DNA from: an uncultured Pseudomonas sp.
GTDB taxonomy: Bacteria; Pseudomonadota; Gammaproteobacteria; Pseudomonadales; Pseudomonadaceae
Direction of reading: 5' to 3'
NCBI RefSeq assembly: GCF_913774235.1
Contig: NZ_CAJYDW010000019.1
Span: 496,001-560,000 of the forward strand
Length of the DNA stretch: 64,000 nt
The notes below the pieces were generated by a model that was not told the origin of the DNA, made no database searches, and saw only the letters and a program-made list of their open reading frames with translations. Shown one piece after another: positions 55,479 through 64,000 of this stretch. Position 1 is the stretch's first letter, and each line of letters starts with the position of its first letter. The translations under genes were made by a program, and so were the position numbers.

Positions 55479-57575
55479 ATGCCCCGCACCCCCACCCGCC
55501 TCGAAGCGGGCACCCCCACCCACTACGGAGCAACCTTCGTCGAGGACGGCATCAACTTCGCCGTCTGGTCGCCCGCCGCCGAAGCCGTTGAACTCTGCCT
55601 CTACGATGCCAAGGGCGAGGCTGAAACCCTGCGCTTGGCTTTTCGTGAGCACGAAGGCGGCGTCTGGCACGGCTTCCTGCCCGGCGCCAAGCCGGGGCTG
55701 AGATATGGCCTGCGCGCCCAGGGCGCCTATCGACCCCAGGACGGCCTCAGGTTCAATGCCCACAAGTTGCTGGTGGACCCCTGGGCCCTGGCAGTGGATC
55801 GACCCTTCCAACTGCACCCCAGCACCTACGGCTTTCACCCCGACGACCCCAACCGCCCGGACGAACGCGACAGTGGCCCCCACGTGCCCAAGGCCATCGT
55901 CCTGGCGCCCGTGCCAGCCCTGACACCGGCGCCCAAACGCCGCGACGCCGGCCTGATCTACGAACTGCACGTACGCGGCCAGACCAAGCTGCACCCCAAG
56001 GTCCCGGCCCGCCAGCGCGGCACCCTTGCCGCGCTGCGCCATCCGGAGTTGATCGAGCACTGGCAGCGCCTGGGCGTAACCACCCTGGAACTGCTGCCCA
56101 TCGCCGCCTGGGCCGACGACCGCCACCTGCCGGCCCTGGGGCTGGCCAACTACTGGGGCTACAACCCGGTGGTCATGGCCGCCGTCGATCCGCGCCTGGC
56201 CGGGGCCGATGCCCTGGGCGAGTTGCGCGAGACGGTCGCCACCTTGCAGGCGGCCGGCTTCGAGGTCTTGCTCGACGTGGTCTTCAACCACACCGGCGAA
56301 GGCGACGAACTCGGTCCCACCTTCAACCTGCGCGGCCTGGACAATGCCGGTTACTACCGCCTGCAGCCGGACGATCCGGCGCGCTACATCAACGACATGG
56401 GCTGCGGCAACTGCCTGGCGCTGTACAGCCCGCCGGCGCTGCGCCTGACCCTGGACAGCCTGCGCCACTGGGTCACCGCCGCGGGCGTCGATGGCTTTCG
56501 CTTCGACCTGGCACCGGCCTTGGGACGCCTGGAGAGCGGTTTCCACCGCGATGCGCCGCTGCTCCAGGCCCTGGCCCAGGACCCGCTGCTGCGCCAGGTA
56601 AGGTTGGTGGCCGAACCCTGGGACATCGGCCCCGGCGGCCATCAGGTCGGCGCCTTCCGTGCGCCCTGGCAAGAGTGGAACGATGCCTTCCGCGACGACG
56701 TGCGCCGTTTCTGGCGCGGCGACGAAGGGCTGCGCGGCGCCCTGGCTACCCGGCTGGCTGGCAGCGCCGACCTGTTCGGCGCAGGCGATCGCCTGCTGCA
56801 CGCCAGCGTCAACTTCATCACCGCCCACGATGGCTTCACCCTGGCCGACCTGGTCAGCTACGCCGAAAAACACAACGAGACCAATGGCGAGGGCAATCGC
56901 GACGGCACCACCGACAACAAGAGCTGGAACAACGGCGTGGAAGGGCCGAGCGACGATCCGGCCGTGCAGGAGGCCCGCGCCGCCGATCAGCGTGCTCTGC
57001 TGGCGACCCTGATCCTCGCCGGGGGCGAACCCATGCTTACCGCCGGCGACGAGTTCGGTCGTACCCAGCAGGGCAACAACAATGCCTATGTGCAGGACAA
57101 CGCACTCTCCTGGCTTGACTGGCAGCAGGCCGCCAGCCCTGCAGGGCAACGGCAGAGCGCCTTCGTCGGTCGGCTTATGGCCTTGCGCCGCGCCCATCCC
57201 GCCCTGCAGGCCCGGCGCCTGCTTGGGCGGCCCGACCCCAACGGTTGGGTCCACATCGAATGGTTCGATGCCGACGGCAGCCCCATGGATGAAGGTCGCT
57301 GGCAGGCCGCCGGCAGCCAGCCGCTCGCCCTCACCCTCGAACCCCTAGACGGTGAGGGTCAGCCCCAGGCGGCCCGACTCTGGCTGGCCTTCCAACCGCG
57401 TCGCGAGCAAATCGCGTTGCGCCTGCCCCCGTCACGTGACGGACATCACTGGCTGATACAGCTGGACAGTCGCCACCCTGAACTGGAACCTGACTCGGCA
57501 GTCTATCCCAGCGCCGAAAATCTCCGTACTGGCCGAGGCGTACTGCTGGCCGTGGAGACCCCGGACGCGTCCTGA
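55479..57575 (+). CDS. glgX: Glycogen debranching enzyme GlgX (GH13)
   Basis: 698 residues. An N-terminal CBM48 domain ([21 protein letters not shown]) precedes the GH13 barrel. The catalytic triad is visible: nucleophile Asp343 in DGFRFDLA, acid/base Glu379 in [10 protein letters not shown], and Asp451 in [11 protein letters not shown]. It hydrolyses alpha-1,6 branches left after phosphorylase has shortened the outer chains, so it works with GlgP encoded just upstream. GlgX-type features include the [18 protein letters not shown] loop and [16 protein letters not shown]. Confidence 0.95.
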   Translation: MPRTPTRLEAGTPTHYGATFVEDGINFAVWSPAAEAVELCLYDAKGEAETLRLAFREHEGGVWHGFLPGAKPGLRYGLRAQGAYRPQDGLRFNAHKLLVDPWALAVDRPFQLHPSTYGFHPDDPNRPDERDSGPHVPKAIVLAPVPALTPAPKRRDAGLIYELHVRGQTKLHPKVPARQRGTLAALRHPELIEHWQRLGVTTLELLPIAAWADDRHLPALGLANYWGYNPVVMAAVDPRLAGADALGELRETVATLQAAGFEVLLDVVFNHTGEGDELGPTFNLRGLDNAGYYRLQPDDPARYINDMGCGNCLALYSPPALRLTLDSLRHWVTAAGVDGFRFDLAPALGRLESGFHRDAPLLQALAQDPLLRQVRLVAEPWDIGPGGHQVGAFRAPWQEWNDAFRDDVRRFWRGDEGLRGALATRLAGSADLFGAGDRLLHASVNFITAHDGFTLADLVSYAEKHNETNGEGNRDGTTDNKSWNNGVEGPSDDPAVQEARAADQRALLATLILAGGEPMLTAGDEFGRTQQGNNNAYVQDNALSWLDWQQAASPAGQRQSAFVGRLMALRRAHPALQARRLLGRPDPNGWVHIEWFDADGSPMDEGRWQAAGSQPLALTLEPLDGEGQPQAARLWLAFQPRREQIALRLPPSRDGHHWLIQLDSRHPELEPDSAVYPSAENLRTGRGVLLAVETPDAS

Positions 57576-57742
57576 ACGCCTGCGCGACGTCGCCCCTGGT
57601 GATGTCGGCGACGCCCGCCCTGGGCCGGCGTCGCTTCCTGGCGTGCAGTGCGTCCCGGCCCTGGCTGGTCCCTTCGCTCTGCTTGAGACGGAGCTTGAGC
57701 TTTGGCGCTACACTCGCGCCCATCATTACAAGGAGCACCGCG

Positions 57743-58753
57743 ATGTCCCGGATATCCCTCAGTCGTTACCTCATCGAGCAGACCCGCAGTCACAAGACCC
57801 CGGCCGACCTGCGCTTCCTCATCGAAGTCGTGGCGCGGGCGTGCAAGCGCATCAGCTACGAGGTGTCCAAGGGAGCGCTGGGTGGCGTGCTCGGCAGCAT
57901 GGGCACCGAGAACGTCCAGGGCGAGGTGCAGAAGAAGCTGGACGTGCTGTCCAATGAAATCCTGCTGGAAGCCAACGAATGGGGTGGCACCCTGGCCGGC
58001 ATGGCCTCCGAGGAAATGGATCAGGTCCATCAGATCCCCGGTCACTACCCCAAGGGCGCCTACCTGCTGATGTTCGACCCGCTGGACGGCTCGTCCAACA
58101 TCGACGTCAACGTCTCCGTCGGCACCATCTTCTCCATCCTGCGCAAGGACTTCGTCAGCAGCACCACCGGTGACGTGACCGAAGAAGCCTTCATGCAGAA
58201 GGGTACCGAGCAGGTCGCCGCCGGCTACGCCATCTACGGTCCCCAGACCATGCTGGTGCTGACCCTGGGCGACGGCGTCAAGGGCTTCACCCTGGATCGC
58301 GAGCTGGGCAGCTTCGTGCTCACCCACGAAGACATCTCCATCCCGGAAAGCACCGCTGAATTCGCCATCAACATGTCCAACCAGCGCCACTGGGATGCCC
58401 CGGTCAAGCGCTACGTCGACGAGATGCTGGCCGGCAAGGAAGGCCCCCTGGGCAAGAACTACAACATGCGTTGGATCGCCTCCATGGTGGCCGACGTCCA
58501 TCGCATCCTCACCCGTGGCGGCATCTTCATGTACCCCCGCGATGCCCGCGAGCCCGAGAAGCCCGGCAAGCTGCGCCTGATGTACGAAGCCAACCCCATG
58601 GCCATGCTGGTCGAGCAGGCCGGTGGCGCCGCCACCAATGGCCACCAGCGCATCCTCGACGTCCAGCCCGACGCCCTGCACCAGCGGGTAGCCGTGTTCC
58701 TGGGCTCCAAGGAAGAAGTCCTGCGCGTGACCGAATACCACCGTCAGCGCTGA
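57743..58753 (+). CDS. fbp: Class I fructose-1,6-bisphosphatase
   Basis: 336 residues from the ATG at 57743, with AGGAG seven bases ahead; the longer frame to 57599 is not supported. Hydrolyses fructose-1,6-bisphosphate to fructose-6-phosphate, needed for gluconeogenesis and for the Entner-Doudoroff cycle in pseudomonads, which lack phosphofructokinase. Metal-binding [10 protein letters not shown] begins at Asp112; other motifs are [16 protein letters not shown] and [15 protein letters not shown]. Its place near the fru operon fits, because fructose taken up as fructose-1-phosphate arrives as the bisphosphate. Confidence 0.96.
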   Translation: MSRISLSRYLIEQTRSHKTPADLRFLIEVVARACKRISYEVSKGALGGVLGSMGTENVQGEVQKKLDVLSNEILLEANEWGGTLAGMASEEMDQVHQIPGHYPKGAYLLMFDPLDGSSNIDVNVSVGTIFSILRKDFVSSTTGDVTEEAFMQKGTEQVAAGYAIYGPQTMLVLTLGDGVKGFTLDRELGSFVLTHEDISIPESTAEFAINMSNQRHWDAPVKRYVDEMLAGKEGPLGKNYNMRWIASMVADVHRILTRGGIFMYPRDAREPEKPGKLRLMYEANPMAMLVEQAGGAATNGHQRILDVQPDALHQRVAVFLGSKEEVLRVTEYHRQR

Positions 58754-58762
58754 TCCCCCCGG

Positions 58763-58800
58763 CCGGGCCGCCTGCAAGGGGCGGTCCGGTTGCCTTCCTG
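58763..58800 (+). terminator. Terminator candidate after fbp
   Basis: Stem CCGGGCCGCC (58763-58772) with GGCGGTCCGG (58780-58789), one wobble pair, seven-base loop, followed by a T-rich but interrupted tail (TTGCCTTCCT). Confidence 0.5.
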
Positions 58801-58914
58801 CCTCATGCCGTTCAGCTTCGATTCAGTACCGTTAATCCGCCGATAACCTGCGCGCCGCGAAGATGGCCTCGCAGCCGGTCAGGCTGTATTCGAATCGCGT
58901 GAGGATCTATCAAC

Positions 58915-59520
58915 ATGAACGCTTTGAAATCCCGTGTCGTCCTCTTCGGTCTACTGGCCCTGGCCAGCCATTCGGTCTTCGCCGCCGGTACCCAGAACTT
59001 CGCCGGCCTCACCTACGGCAGAAGTTACGACAACTTCGACAACAGTCACGCGCTCAACAGCAACCTGAACAGCCCCGACACCGATGGTGCCATCGACGGC
59101 AACAACACCTGGGGTCTGCGCCTCGGTCAGCAGAACGACGCCGGGCGCTACTATGCGACCGTCGACCAGGTCAGCGGCAGCAGCGATGGCATCAAGCTCC
59201 GGCAGCAGGATCTCACCGGCAGCTACGACGCCTTCTACCCGTTGAGCGACAGCACCAAGCTGTTCGGCGGCGGCACCCTGGGCCTGACGCGGGTTACCCA
59301 GGATGGCTCCAACTACAGCCACAACGGCGATACCGGCTACCTGGCCGGGGTCCAGGCGGGCATCCTGCAGCAGGTCAACGACCGCACCTCGTTGGAGGCC
59401 GGCTATCGCTATCTGCGCAGCAACGCCAAGCCCGACATCGACGAAGACGGTACCAAGCTTGGCTCGACCGAGCTCGACAGCACCAAGGAAATCTATCTGG
59501 GCATGAACGTCTACTTCTAA
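58915..59520 (+). CDS. Outer-membrane beta-barrel protein
   Basis: 201 residues. Signal peptide about residues 1-23 (VVLFGLLALASHSVFA, cut before AGTQNF). The mature chain has alternating beta-strand pattern typical of an eight-stranded barrel (FAGLTYGRSYDNF, YYATVDQVSG, TLGLTRVTQDG, GYLAGVQAGILQQV, SLEAGYRYLRSNAKPD) and ends with the terminal aromatic residue expected for outer-membrane insertion (KEIYLGMNVYF). It resembles OmpA-N/OmpX/OmpW-like small porins, but I cannot name the family. It is a single gene facing copD. Confidence 0.8.
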   Translation: MNALKSRVVLFGLLALASHSVFAAGTQNFAGLTYGRSYDNFDNSHALNSNLNSPDTDGAIDGNNTWGLRLGQQNDAGRYYATVDQVSGSSDGIKLRQQDLTGSYDAFYPLSDSTKLFGGGTLGLTRVTQDGSNYSHNGDTGYLAGVQAGILQQVNDRTSLEAGYRYLRSNAKPDIDEDGTKLGSTELDSTKEIYLGMNVYF

Positions 59521-59527
59521 GGCGTGC

Positions 59528-59556
59528 CGGGGCGGTGCGCGCCGCCCCGCGTTTCA
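59528..59556. terminator. Terminator between the barrel-protein gene and copD
   Basis: Perfect eight-base stem CGGGGCGG (59528-59535) with CCGCCCCG (59542-59549) and a six-base loop, followed by CGTTTC. It sits between convergent genes; the T-tract is short. Confidence 0.55.
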
Positions 59557-60453
59557 GCGGTAGGGATCGAGGCCGGAAAAAATCGCTACCAAGGCCACGG
59601 CTATCACGCCCAAGGCGATCTCCACCAGGGTGGCCCGACGGAGCCACTGCAAGGCACCCGGTCCTTGCGCCAAGCGCGGCACCAGCCCATAGCGATTGAG
59701 CAGCGCCAGCCCCACCATCCCTGCCACCACCAGCACCTTGGCCAGCAGCAGGGCCGAGTAGGGAGTCAGCTGCCACAGTCCCTCGGGTCCGAGGATCAAC
59801 AGGCTGTTGAGGACACCGCTGAGCAGCGCCAGCGCCACGCTCACCTGGCCCGGCAGCGAATAGCCCCGCAGCAGTTCGCGGAGCTCGTTTTTCAAGGTGG
59901 CAGGTGGCCGATACAGGCATAGCAGCACGCCGGGCAGACTGCCCAGCCAGAGACCGCTGCTCAGCAGGTGCACCCCTTGATTCACCTGATGCGCGATGCC
60001 CAGGGCGCCACCCGTCGCCGCCGCATGGCCGCCCAGTGCCAGACTGGCCAGTAGTGCGCCGCTCAGGACCCAGAGCACCCCAGAGCCTCGTTCGCGTGGC
60101 CCTGCCAGCAACCACAAGGCCACCAGCAGCCCCAGGGGCAGTTGCCAGCGCCAAACCTGCCCGGCGTCGGTGGCCAGGACCAGGCGCCATAGCGTCAGGT
60201 TGCCGGCGTCCGTCCAGCCATCACCGATCAAGGCGGCCTGCAACGGCAATTGCGCCAGCACGCCGAGTGACAACAGTCCGCCCAATAGCCGTGCGCTCGA
60301 CCTGGCCCGTGCCAGCAACCAGGTACGCAGCCTGGGCTTGGCGAGCCAGAGCGCCAGGGACAGATAACCCCAGGTCAGCAGCAGCGGCAGTAGCAGCAGG
60401 GTACGGGTGAGCGGACGCCAGGCCTCGGGCGTCGCCAGTCCGGCGTCGATCAC
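59554..60453 (-). CDS. copD: CopD-family copper import/tolerance membrane protein
   Basis: 299 residues with about eight membrane spans. The CopD core is visible in GGHAAATGGALGIAHQVNQGVHLLSSGLWLGSLPG, where the histidines are candidate copper ligands, and in the C-terminal KVLVVAGMVGLALLNRYGLVP. CopD acts with periplasmic CopC to move or handle copper. It begins eight bases after the copC stop, so the two form an operon; copA and copB are not nearby, the usual short version (the PcoCD/YobA-YebZ arrangement). Confidence 0.9.
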   Translation of the reverse strand: MIDAGLATPEAWRPLTRTLLLLPLLLTWGYLSLALWLAKPRLRTWLLARARSSARLLGGLLSLGVLAQLPLQAALIGDGWTDAGNLTLWRLVLATDAGQVWRWQLPLGLLVALWLLAGPRERGSGVLWVLSGALLASLALGGHAAATGGALGIAHQVNQGVHLLSSGLWLGSLPGVLLCLYRPPATLKNELRELLRGYSLPGQVSVALALLSGVLNSLLILGPEGLWQLTPYSALLLAKVLVVAGMVGLALLNRYGLVPRLAQGPGALQWLRRATLVEIALGVIAVALVAIFSGLDPYR

Positions 60454-60461
60454 GGGTAGGC

Positions 60462-60836
60462 TTATTGGACGGTAAAGCGGTAATCACCCTGGGTCTTGTG
60501 TCCATCCTTGGCCAGTACCCGCCATTTCACCTCATAGCGACCGGCCGGCAGCGGCGCTTCCAGCGGCACCTCCAGGGTGCGGGCATCGGTGCCGGAAATG
60601 ACCTTGCCGGTGGTGATCGCCGTGCTGGCCTGACCATCCAGGCGTTGCAGCTGCACCTGGCTGAGCGATGCCTCGATGCCCTCGGAAAAGGTCAGGCTCA
60701 GTTGCTTCGGTGCCTGGCTGCTAGTGCTGTCGGGCGCCGGCTCTGCACTCTTGAGATGACCATGGGCCAGCGCCAGGCCCGGTAACAGCAGACAGGCCAG
60801 GGCGAGCGAACGGGCACGAGACAGGACGGCAGGCAT
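60462..60836 (-). CDS. copC: Periplasmic copper-binding protein CopC
   Basis: 124 residues. A signal peptide (LALACLLLPGLALA) is cut so that the mature protein starts with His (HGHLKSAEPAPDS). That N-terminal His, together with Asp and His in AKDGHKTQGDYRF near the C-terminus, makes the high-affinity Cu(II) site of CopC. The methionine-rich Cu(I) loop of plasmid CopC is absent, so this is the Cu(II)-only class. Co-transcribed with copD. Confidence 0.92.
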   Translation of the reverse strand: MPAVLSRARSLALACLLLPGLALAHGHLKSAEPAPDSTSSQAPKQLSLTFSEGIEASLSQVQLQRLDGQASTAITTGKVISGTDARTLEVPLEAPLPAGRYEVKWRVLAKDGHKTQGDYRFTVQ

Positions 60837-60869
60837 GAGCTTCTCCAGCGGCAGGGTAAAACCGCCAGC

Positions 60870-62654
60870 TTAGCAGTCCGTCCGGGTCCCGTCCTTAGGG
60901 GACTCCGCCGCCCGCGCCGCGCACTCCACGAAGGTCCGCGCCGTACAGGTGCGGCACACCTCCGGGTCCAGCCGTGGATAGATGCTGCGCAAGGCCTGGT
61001 CCTTGGACGAGAACACATGGCCCTCGCCCAGCTCCTTGAGGAAGCCGGTCTTGGCGAACAGCTGTAGCACCGGCGTCCGTGGGCGATGGAAATAGAGATC
61101 GCCGCCCTGGGCGCGGCGCTCGCGCCACTCGCGGCGCCAGAGGTCGTTACCGGCCAGATCGATGAAATTCATGCTCTTGGTCATGAACAGCGCGTGCTTC
61201 TGGCTCGGCTGGGCACGGCGGAAGCCGTCCAACTGGTCGGTGACATGCTGCACGGCGCCGAAGAACACCGAACCTTCCACCCGTACCAGCTTCAGTTGCG
61301 GGCACTCCTGCACCGTCCGCCCCAGCTCGTCCAGTGGCGTGAAACGGCGCTCGGGCGTACTCGGGTCCGGCACCAGTGGCCGGATCGCCGGATGCGAGGT
61401 GCGATAGAGATAGGCCACCAGCGACACCAGGGTACCCAGTAGCACCGCCCGGTCCAGCGCAATGGTCAGGGTCGCCAGGAAGGTCACCCCTGCCACCAGC
61501 GCCTCGGTCCGGCTGACCCGCAGCACCTCGCGCCAACGCCCCACGTCCAGCAGGCCGCGGGCCACCAGCAGCAGGGTGGCGGAAATCGCCGCCAGCGGAA
61601 TGGCGGCGATCAGCGCGCCGCCGAAGGCTACCAAGGCCACCACCAGCAGGGCGGCGAATACCGCCGCCAGCGGTGTGCGGGCGCCGGCTTCCAAGTTGGG
61701 CATGGATCTGTTCAGCGACCCGCAGGATACGTAGGCCGAGAAGCAACCACCGGCCAGATTGCCCAGCCCCTGCCCGATGAATTCGCGATTGATGTCCAGC
61801 CGCTGGCCGGAGCGCTGGGCGACTGCCTTGGCGATGGACAGCGACTGCCCCAGCGCTACCAGGGTCAAGGCCACGGCGATCCCGGAGAGATTGCCCAGGT
61901 CCGTCAGGGTGACATCCGGCAGATGGAAGGGCGGCAACGCCGAAGGGATGCGTCCCACCGTGGCGATCCCCTGGGCCGCGCCGGGCAGGCCACGCTCCAG
62001 CAGCCAGGCGCACAGGCAGCCGGCCAGCAGACCCAGCAGCATGGTCGGCCAGCGGGGGCGGAAACGGCGTAGGAGGAGGGTAGCCGCCAGGGTCACTAGG
62101 CCGATCACCAGTGACGGCCAGTGGATCGCCAGTGGATGAGCGAAGAGGTAGCCGAGGATGCCGAACGCCGAGGTGCCCAGGGGCGGCGACAGCCTGAACA
62201 GATCCTTCAGCGAATAGAGGCCGATCAGCACGGCGGCGCCGCTCATGAACCCCAGCAGCACCGACGGCGAGATGAAGTTGGCCACCGCGCCGAGACGCAG
62301 CGCCCCCACCGTCAACTGCAGCAGGCCGACCAACAAGGTCACCGCCAGGGCCAGGTCGATGTAAGGCCCGGAGCCGGCGAGCGCCAACGGCGAGAGGGCG
62401 GCGAGCAGGGCTAGCGAATTGGCGTTGGTCGGCCCGGTGACCACATGGCGGCTGGAACCCGCCAGGGCGGCGACGATGCAGGGCACCACGGCGCCGTATA
62501 CCCCGTACTGCGGCGGCAATCCGGCCAGGGTGGCGAAGGCCACGCCCTGGGGCAGCGCCAGCACCGCCCCTAGCAGGCCCGCGCCCAGATCGGCTTTCAG
62601 GGTGCTGCGGTCCACCTCGCGAAGCCAGGGCAGCAGGGCGGAAAGGGCGGACAT
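60870..62654 (-). CDS. SulP-family anion transporter with STAS domain
   Basis: 594 residues. Ten or more membrane helices carry the SulP pattern: LPQGVAFATLAGLPPQYGVYGAVVP near residues 34-58 in two halves, GPTNANSLALLAAL, and the SLNRSMPNLEAGARTPLAAV segment. A cytoplasmic STAS domain follows (CPQLKLVRVEGSVFFGAVQHV). SulP members carry sulfate, bicarbonate or other anions; the substrate is not evident. The last 30 residues are unusual: a Cys-rich tail (VCRTCTARTFVEC) ends in Cys594. It is a single gene, co-directional with copC 34 bases away. Confidence 0.88.
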   Translation of the reverse strand: MSALSALLPWLREVDRSTLKADLGAGLLGAVLALPQGVAFATLAGLPPQYGVYGAVVPCIVAALAGSSRHVVTGPTNANSLALLAALSPLALAGSGPYIDLALAVTLLVGLLQLTVGALRLGAVANFISPSVLLGFMSGAAVLIGLYSLKDLFRLSPPLGTSAFGILGYLFAHPLAIHWPSLVIGLVTLAATLLLRRFRPRWPTMLLGLLAGCLCAWLLERGLPGAAQGIATVGRIPSALPPFHLPDVTLTDLGNLSGIAVALTLVALGQSLSIAKAVAQRSGQRLDINREFIGQGLGNLAGGCFSAYVSCGSLNRSMPNLEAGARTPLAAVFAALLVVALVAFGGALIAAIPLAAISATLLLVARGLLDVGRWREVLRVSRTEALVAGVTFLATLTIALDRAVLLGTLVSLVAYLYRTSHPAIRPLVPDPSTPERRFTPLDELGRTVQECPQLKLVRVEGSVFFGAVQHVTDQLDGFRRAQPSQKHALFMTKSMNFIDLAGNDLWRREWRERRAQGGDLYFHRPRTPVLQLFAKTGFLKELGEGHVFSSKDQALRSIYPRLDPEVCRTCTARTFVECAARAAESPKDGTRTDC

Positions 62655-62876
62655 GGGGCGCTCCTGGAAAAGGGGTCGCTCACTCTACCGACTCCAGCGG
62701 TCAGCAGGCTACCGATGTCCCGCCGTCCACGGTCGTCGCCACGACATGCTGGGTCGACGGCGCAGCGTGTTCATTTCTTCACCAGCCGCCGCCGGCCCCG
62801 TGCCCATGGCGCTCTCGTGGCTTCATGCACGGGTTATCCACATCCCTGTGCACGGCCCCTGTGGGTAACTGCGCGC
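62655..62876. other. sulP-amt intergenic region with DnaA-box-like sites
   Basis: 222 bases with no gene. TTATCCACA (62834-62842) is a perfect DnaA box, and TGTGGGTAA (62860-62868) is a near match in the opposite orientation, 17 bases away. The region is otherwise GC-rich with no AT-rich unwinding tract, so an origin is not implied; a DnaA-titration or regulatory role is possible. Confidence 0.4.
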
Positions 62877-64000
62877 TCAGCCGTCCTGGCTGTTGGCGGC
62901 GATGCGATGGATCGACAGGTCGGCGCCCTGGTATTCCTCTTCCTGACTCAGGCGCAGACCCAGCACCGCCTTGAGCAGTCCGTACACCGCCAGCCCGCCG
63001 ACCAGGGCGATGGCGATACCCAGCGCCGTGCCGGCCAGTTGCGCCAATAGGCTCACGCCGCCCAGCCCGCCGAGCGCCGTCTGGCCGAACAGGCCGCAGG
63101 CGATGCCGCCCCAGGCGCCGCAGAGTCCGTGCAGTGGCCAGACCCCCAGGACGTCATCCAGCTTCCAGCGCGTCTGCACCGCGGTGAAAGCCCAGACGAA
63201 CAGTGCTCCTGCCACCAGTCCAGTCCCCAGCGCGGCGATGGGATGCATCAGATCGGAACCGGCGCAGACGGCTACCAGTCCGGCCAGCGGTCCGTTGTGC
63301 AGAAAGCCTGGGTCGTTGCGGCCCAGCAGCAGGGCGGCGACTGTCCCGCCGACCATGGCCATCAGCGAATTCAGGGCTACCAGGCCACTGACGCCGGCCA
63401 GGCTCTGGGCGCTCATCACGTTGAAGCCGAACCAGCCGACGATCAGGATCCAGGAGCCCAGCGCCAAGAAGGGAATGTTCGACGGCGGAAAGGCCACCAG
63501 CCGCCCTTCGCGATACCGCCCCTGCCGCGGCCCCAGCAGCAGTACCGCCGCCAGCGCCAGCCAGCCGCCTACGGCATGCACCACCACCGAGCCGGCGAAA
63601 TCATGGAAACGCGCGCCGAACAGCGCTGCGAACCTGTCCTGCAGGCCTAGGTTGTTGTTCCACATCAGGCCCTCGAAGCACGGATAGACGAAGGCCACGA
63701 TCAGCGCGGTAGCGCACAGCTGTGGTGCGAAGCGCGCGCGTTCGGCGATGCCGCCGGAAATGATGGCCGGGATAGCCGCGGCGAAGGTCGCCAGGAAAAA
63801 GAACTTCACCAGTCCGTAGCCACTGTCGGCGGTCAGTGCCTGCGCCGGGGCGAAGAAGGTCACGCCATAGGCGATCCAGTAACCGATAAAGAAATACACC
63901 AGGGTGGAAATGGCGAAGTCGGCGAGAATCTTGGACAGGGCGTTCACCTGATTCTTGTGACGCACCGTGCCGGCCTCGAGAAAGGCGAAACCGGCATGCA
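62877..64000 (-). CDS. amt: Ammonium transporter (Amt family), N-terminus outside the window
   Basis: The visible 374 codons lack the start, which lies beyond base 64000; the first visible residues HAGFAFLEAGTVRHKNQVN are the family's helix-1 motif. Amt proteins conduct ammonia after deprotonating ammonium. The pore His pair is present: HAVGGWLA and VWPLHGLCGAWGG. SGGIAERARF and FNVMSAQSL are also typical. The C-terminal tail (LSQEEEYQGADLSIHR) keeps the family's EYQGxD signal used in trimer coupling. No glnK is visible; it would lie upstream, outside the window. Confidence 0.93.
   Translation of the reverse strand, partial: HAGFAFLEAGTVRHKNQVNALSKILADFAISTLVYFFIGYWIAYGVTFFAPAQALTADSGYGLVKFFFLATFAAAIPAIISGGIAERARFAPQLCATALIVAFVYPCFEGLMWNNNLGLQDRFAALFGARFHDFAGSVVVHAVGGWLALAAVLLLGPRQGRYREGRLVAFPPSNIPFLALGSWILIVGWFGFNVMSAQSLAGVSGLVALNSLMAMVGGTVAALLLGRNDPGFLHNGPLAGLVAVCAGSDLMHPIAALGTGLVAGALFVWAFTAVQTRWKLDDVLGVWPLHGLCGAWGGIACGLFGQTALGGLGGVSLLAQLAGTALGIAIALVGGLAVYGLLKAVLGLRLSQEEEYQGADLSIHRIAANSQDG

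Noticed and set aside
62834-62868. Replication origin based on DnaA boxes
   Set aside because: Only two boxes, no AT-rich unwinding region, and no dnaA, dnaN or rpmH nearby.

Overview
The window is a gene-dense, GC-rich stretch of a gammaproteobacterial chromosome, almost certainly Pseudomonas in the broad sense. The order rsmI, rnpB, mraZ, cell-division cluster, lpxC, together with an MvaT-type H-NS protein, nadC, ampD, tatD and a fruR/fruBKA locus whose FruB fuses EIIA, HPr and enzyme I, is typical of that genus. A relative of P. oryzihabitans is possible, but the species is a guess. I see no tRNA, rRNA, insertion sequence, prophage or CRISPR array. This is mostly conserved core genome, and the interest lies in missing genes, small genes and control sites.

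Bases 1-19020 hold a divergent lpoA fragment, rsmI, RNase P RNA, and then an uninterrupted division and cell-wall block: mraZ, rsmH, ftsL, ftsI, murE, murF, mraY, murD, ftsW, murG, murC, ftsQ, ftsA, ftsZ and lpxC. Almost every junction is a start/stop overlap, which points to tight translational coupling. A phased array of five TGG boxes precedes mraZ. The ddlB gene expected between murC and ftsQ is absent; a 21-codon micro-ORF stands in its place.

Bases 19033-33113 are a mosaic of short transcription units. They include a minus-strand ABM/folM/DUF1244/hopJ group, a flavodoxin, an LrgA/LrgB pair, a SirB1-family gene, psiE with a coupled 40-codon leader ORF, a SWIM/SNF2 helicase, a 56-residue membrane protein behind a Fur-like promoter, pykA, a small lipoprotein, a PilZ protein, and a three-gene membrane/AAA cluster with an unusual MoxR ATPase.

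Bases 33222-44346 carry sbcB, mvaT, purU, two small hypothetical genes, nadC, a large DUF1631 gene, ndh, a MOSC gene, a periplasmic protein, ampD and tatD. AmpE, usually next to ampD in pseudomonads, is missing here.

Bases 44343-58753 form a carbohydrate block: the repressor fruR, the fructose phosphotransferase operon fruB-fruK-fruA with Cra operators between them, a ClC antiporter, glgP, a REP doublet, glgX and fbp. Together these cover fructose uptake to fructose-1,6-bisphosphate, its dephosphorylation to fructose-6-phosphate, and glycogen breakdown. Bases 58915-64000 hold an outer-membrane barrel protein, copC/copD, a SulP transporter, and an ammonium transporter cut by the window end.
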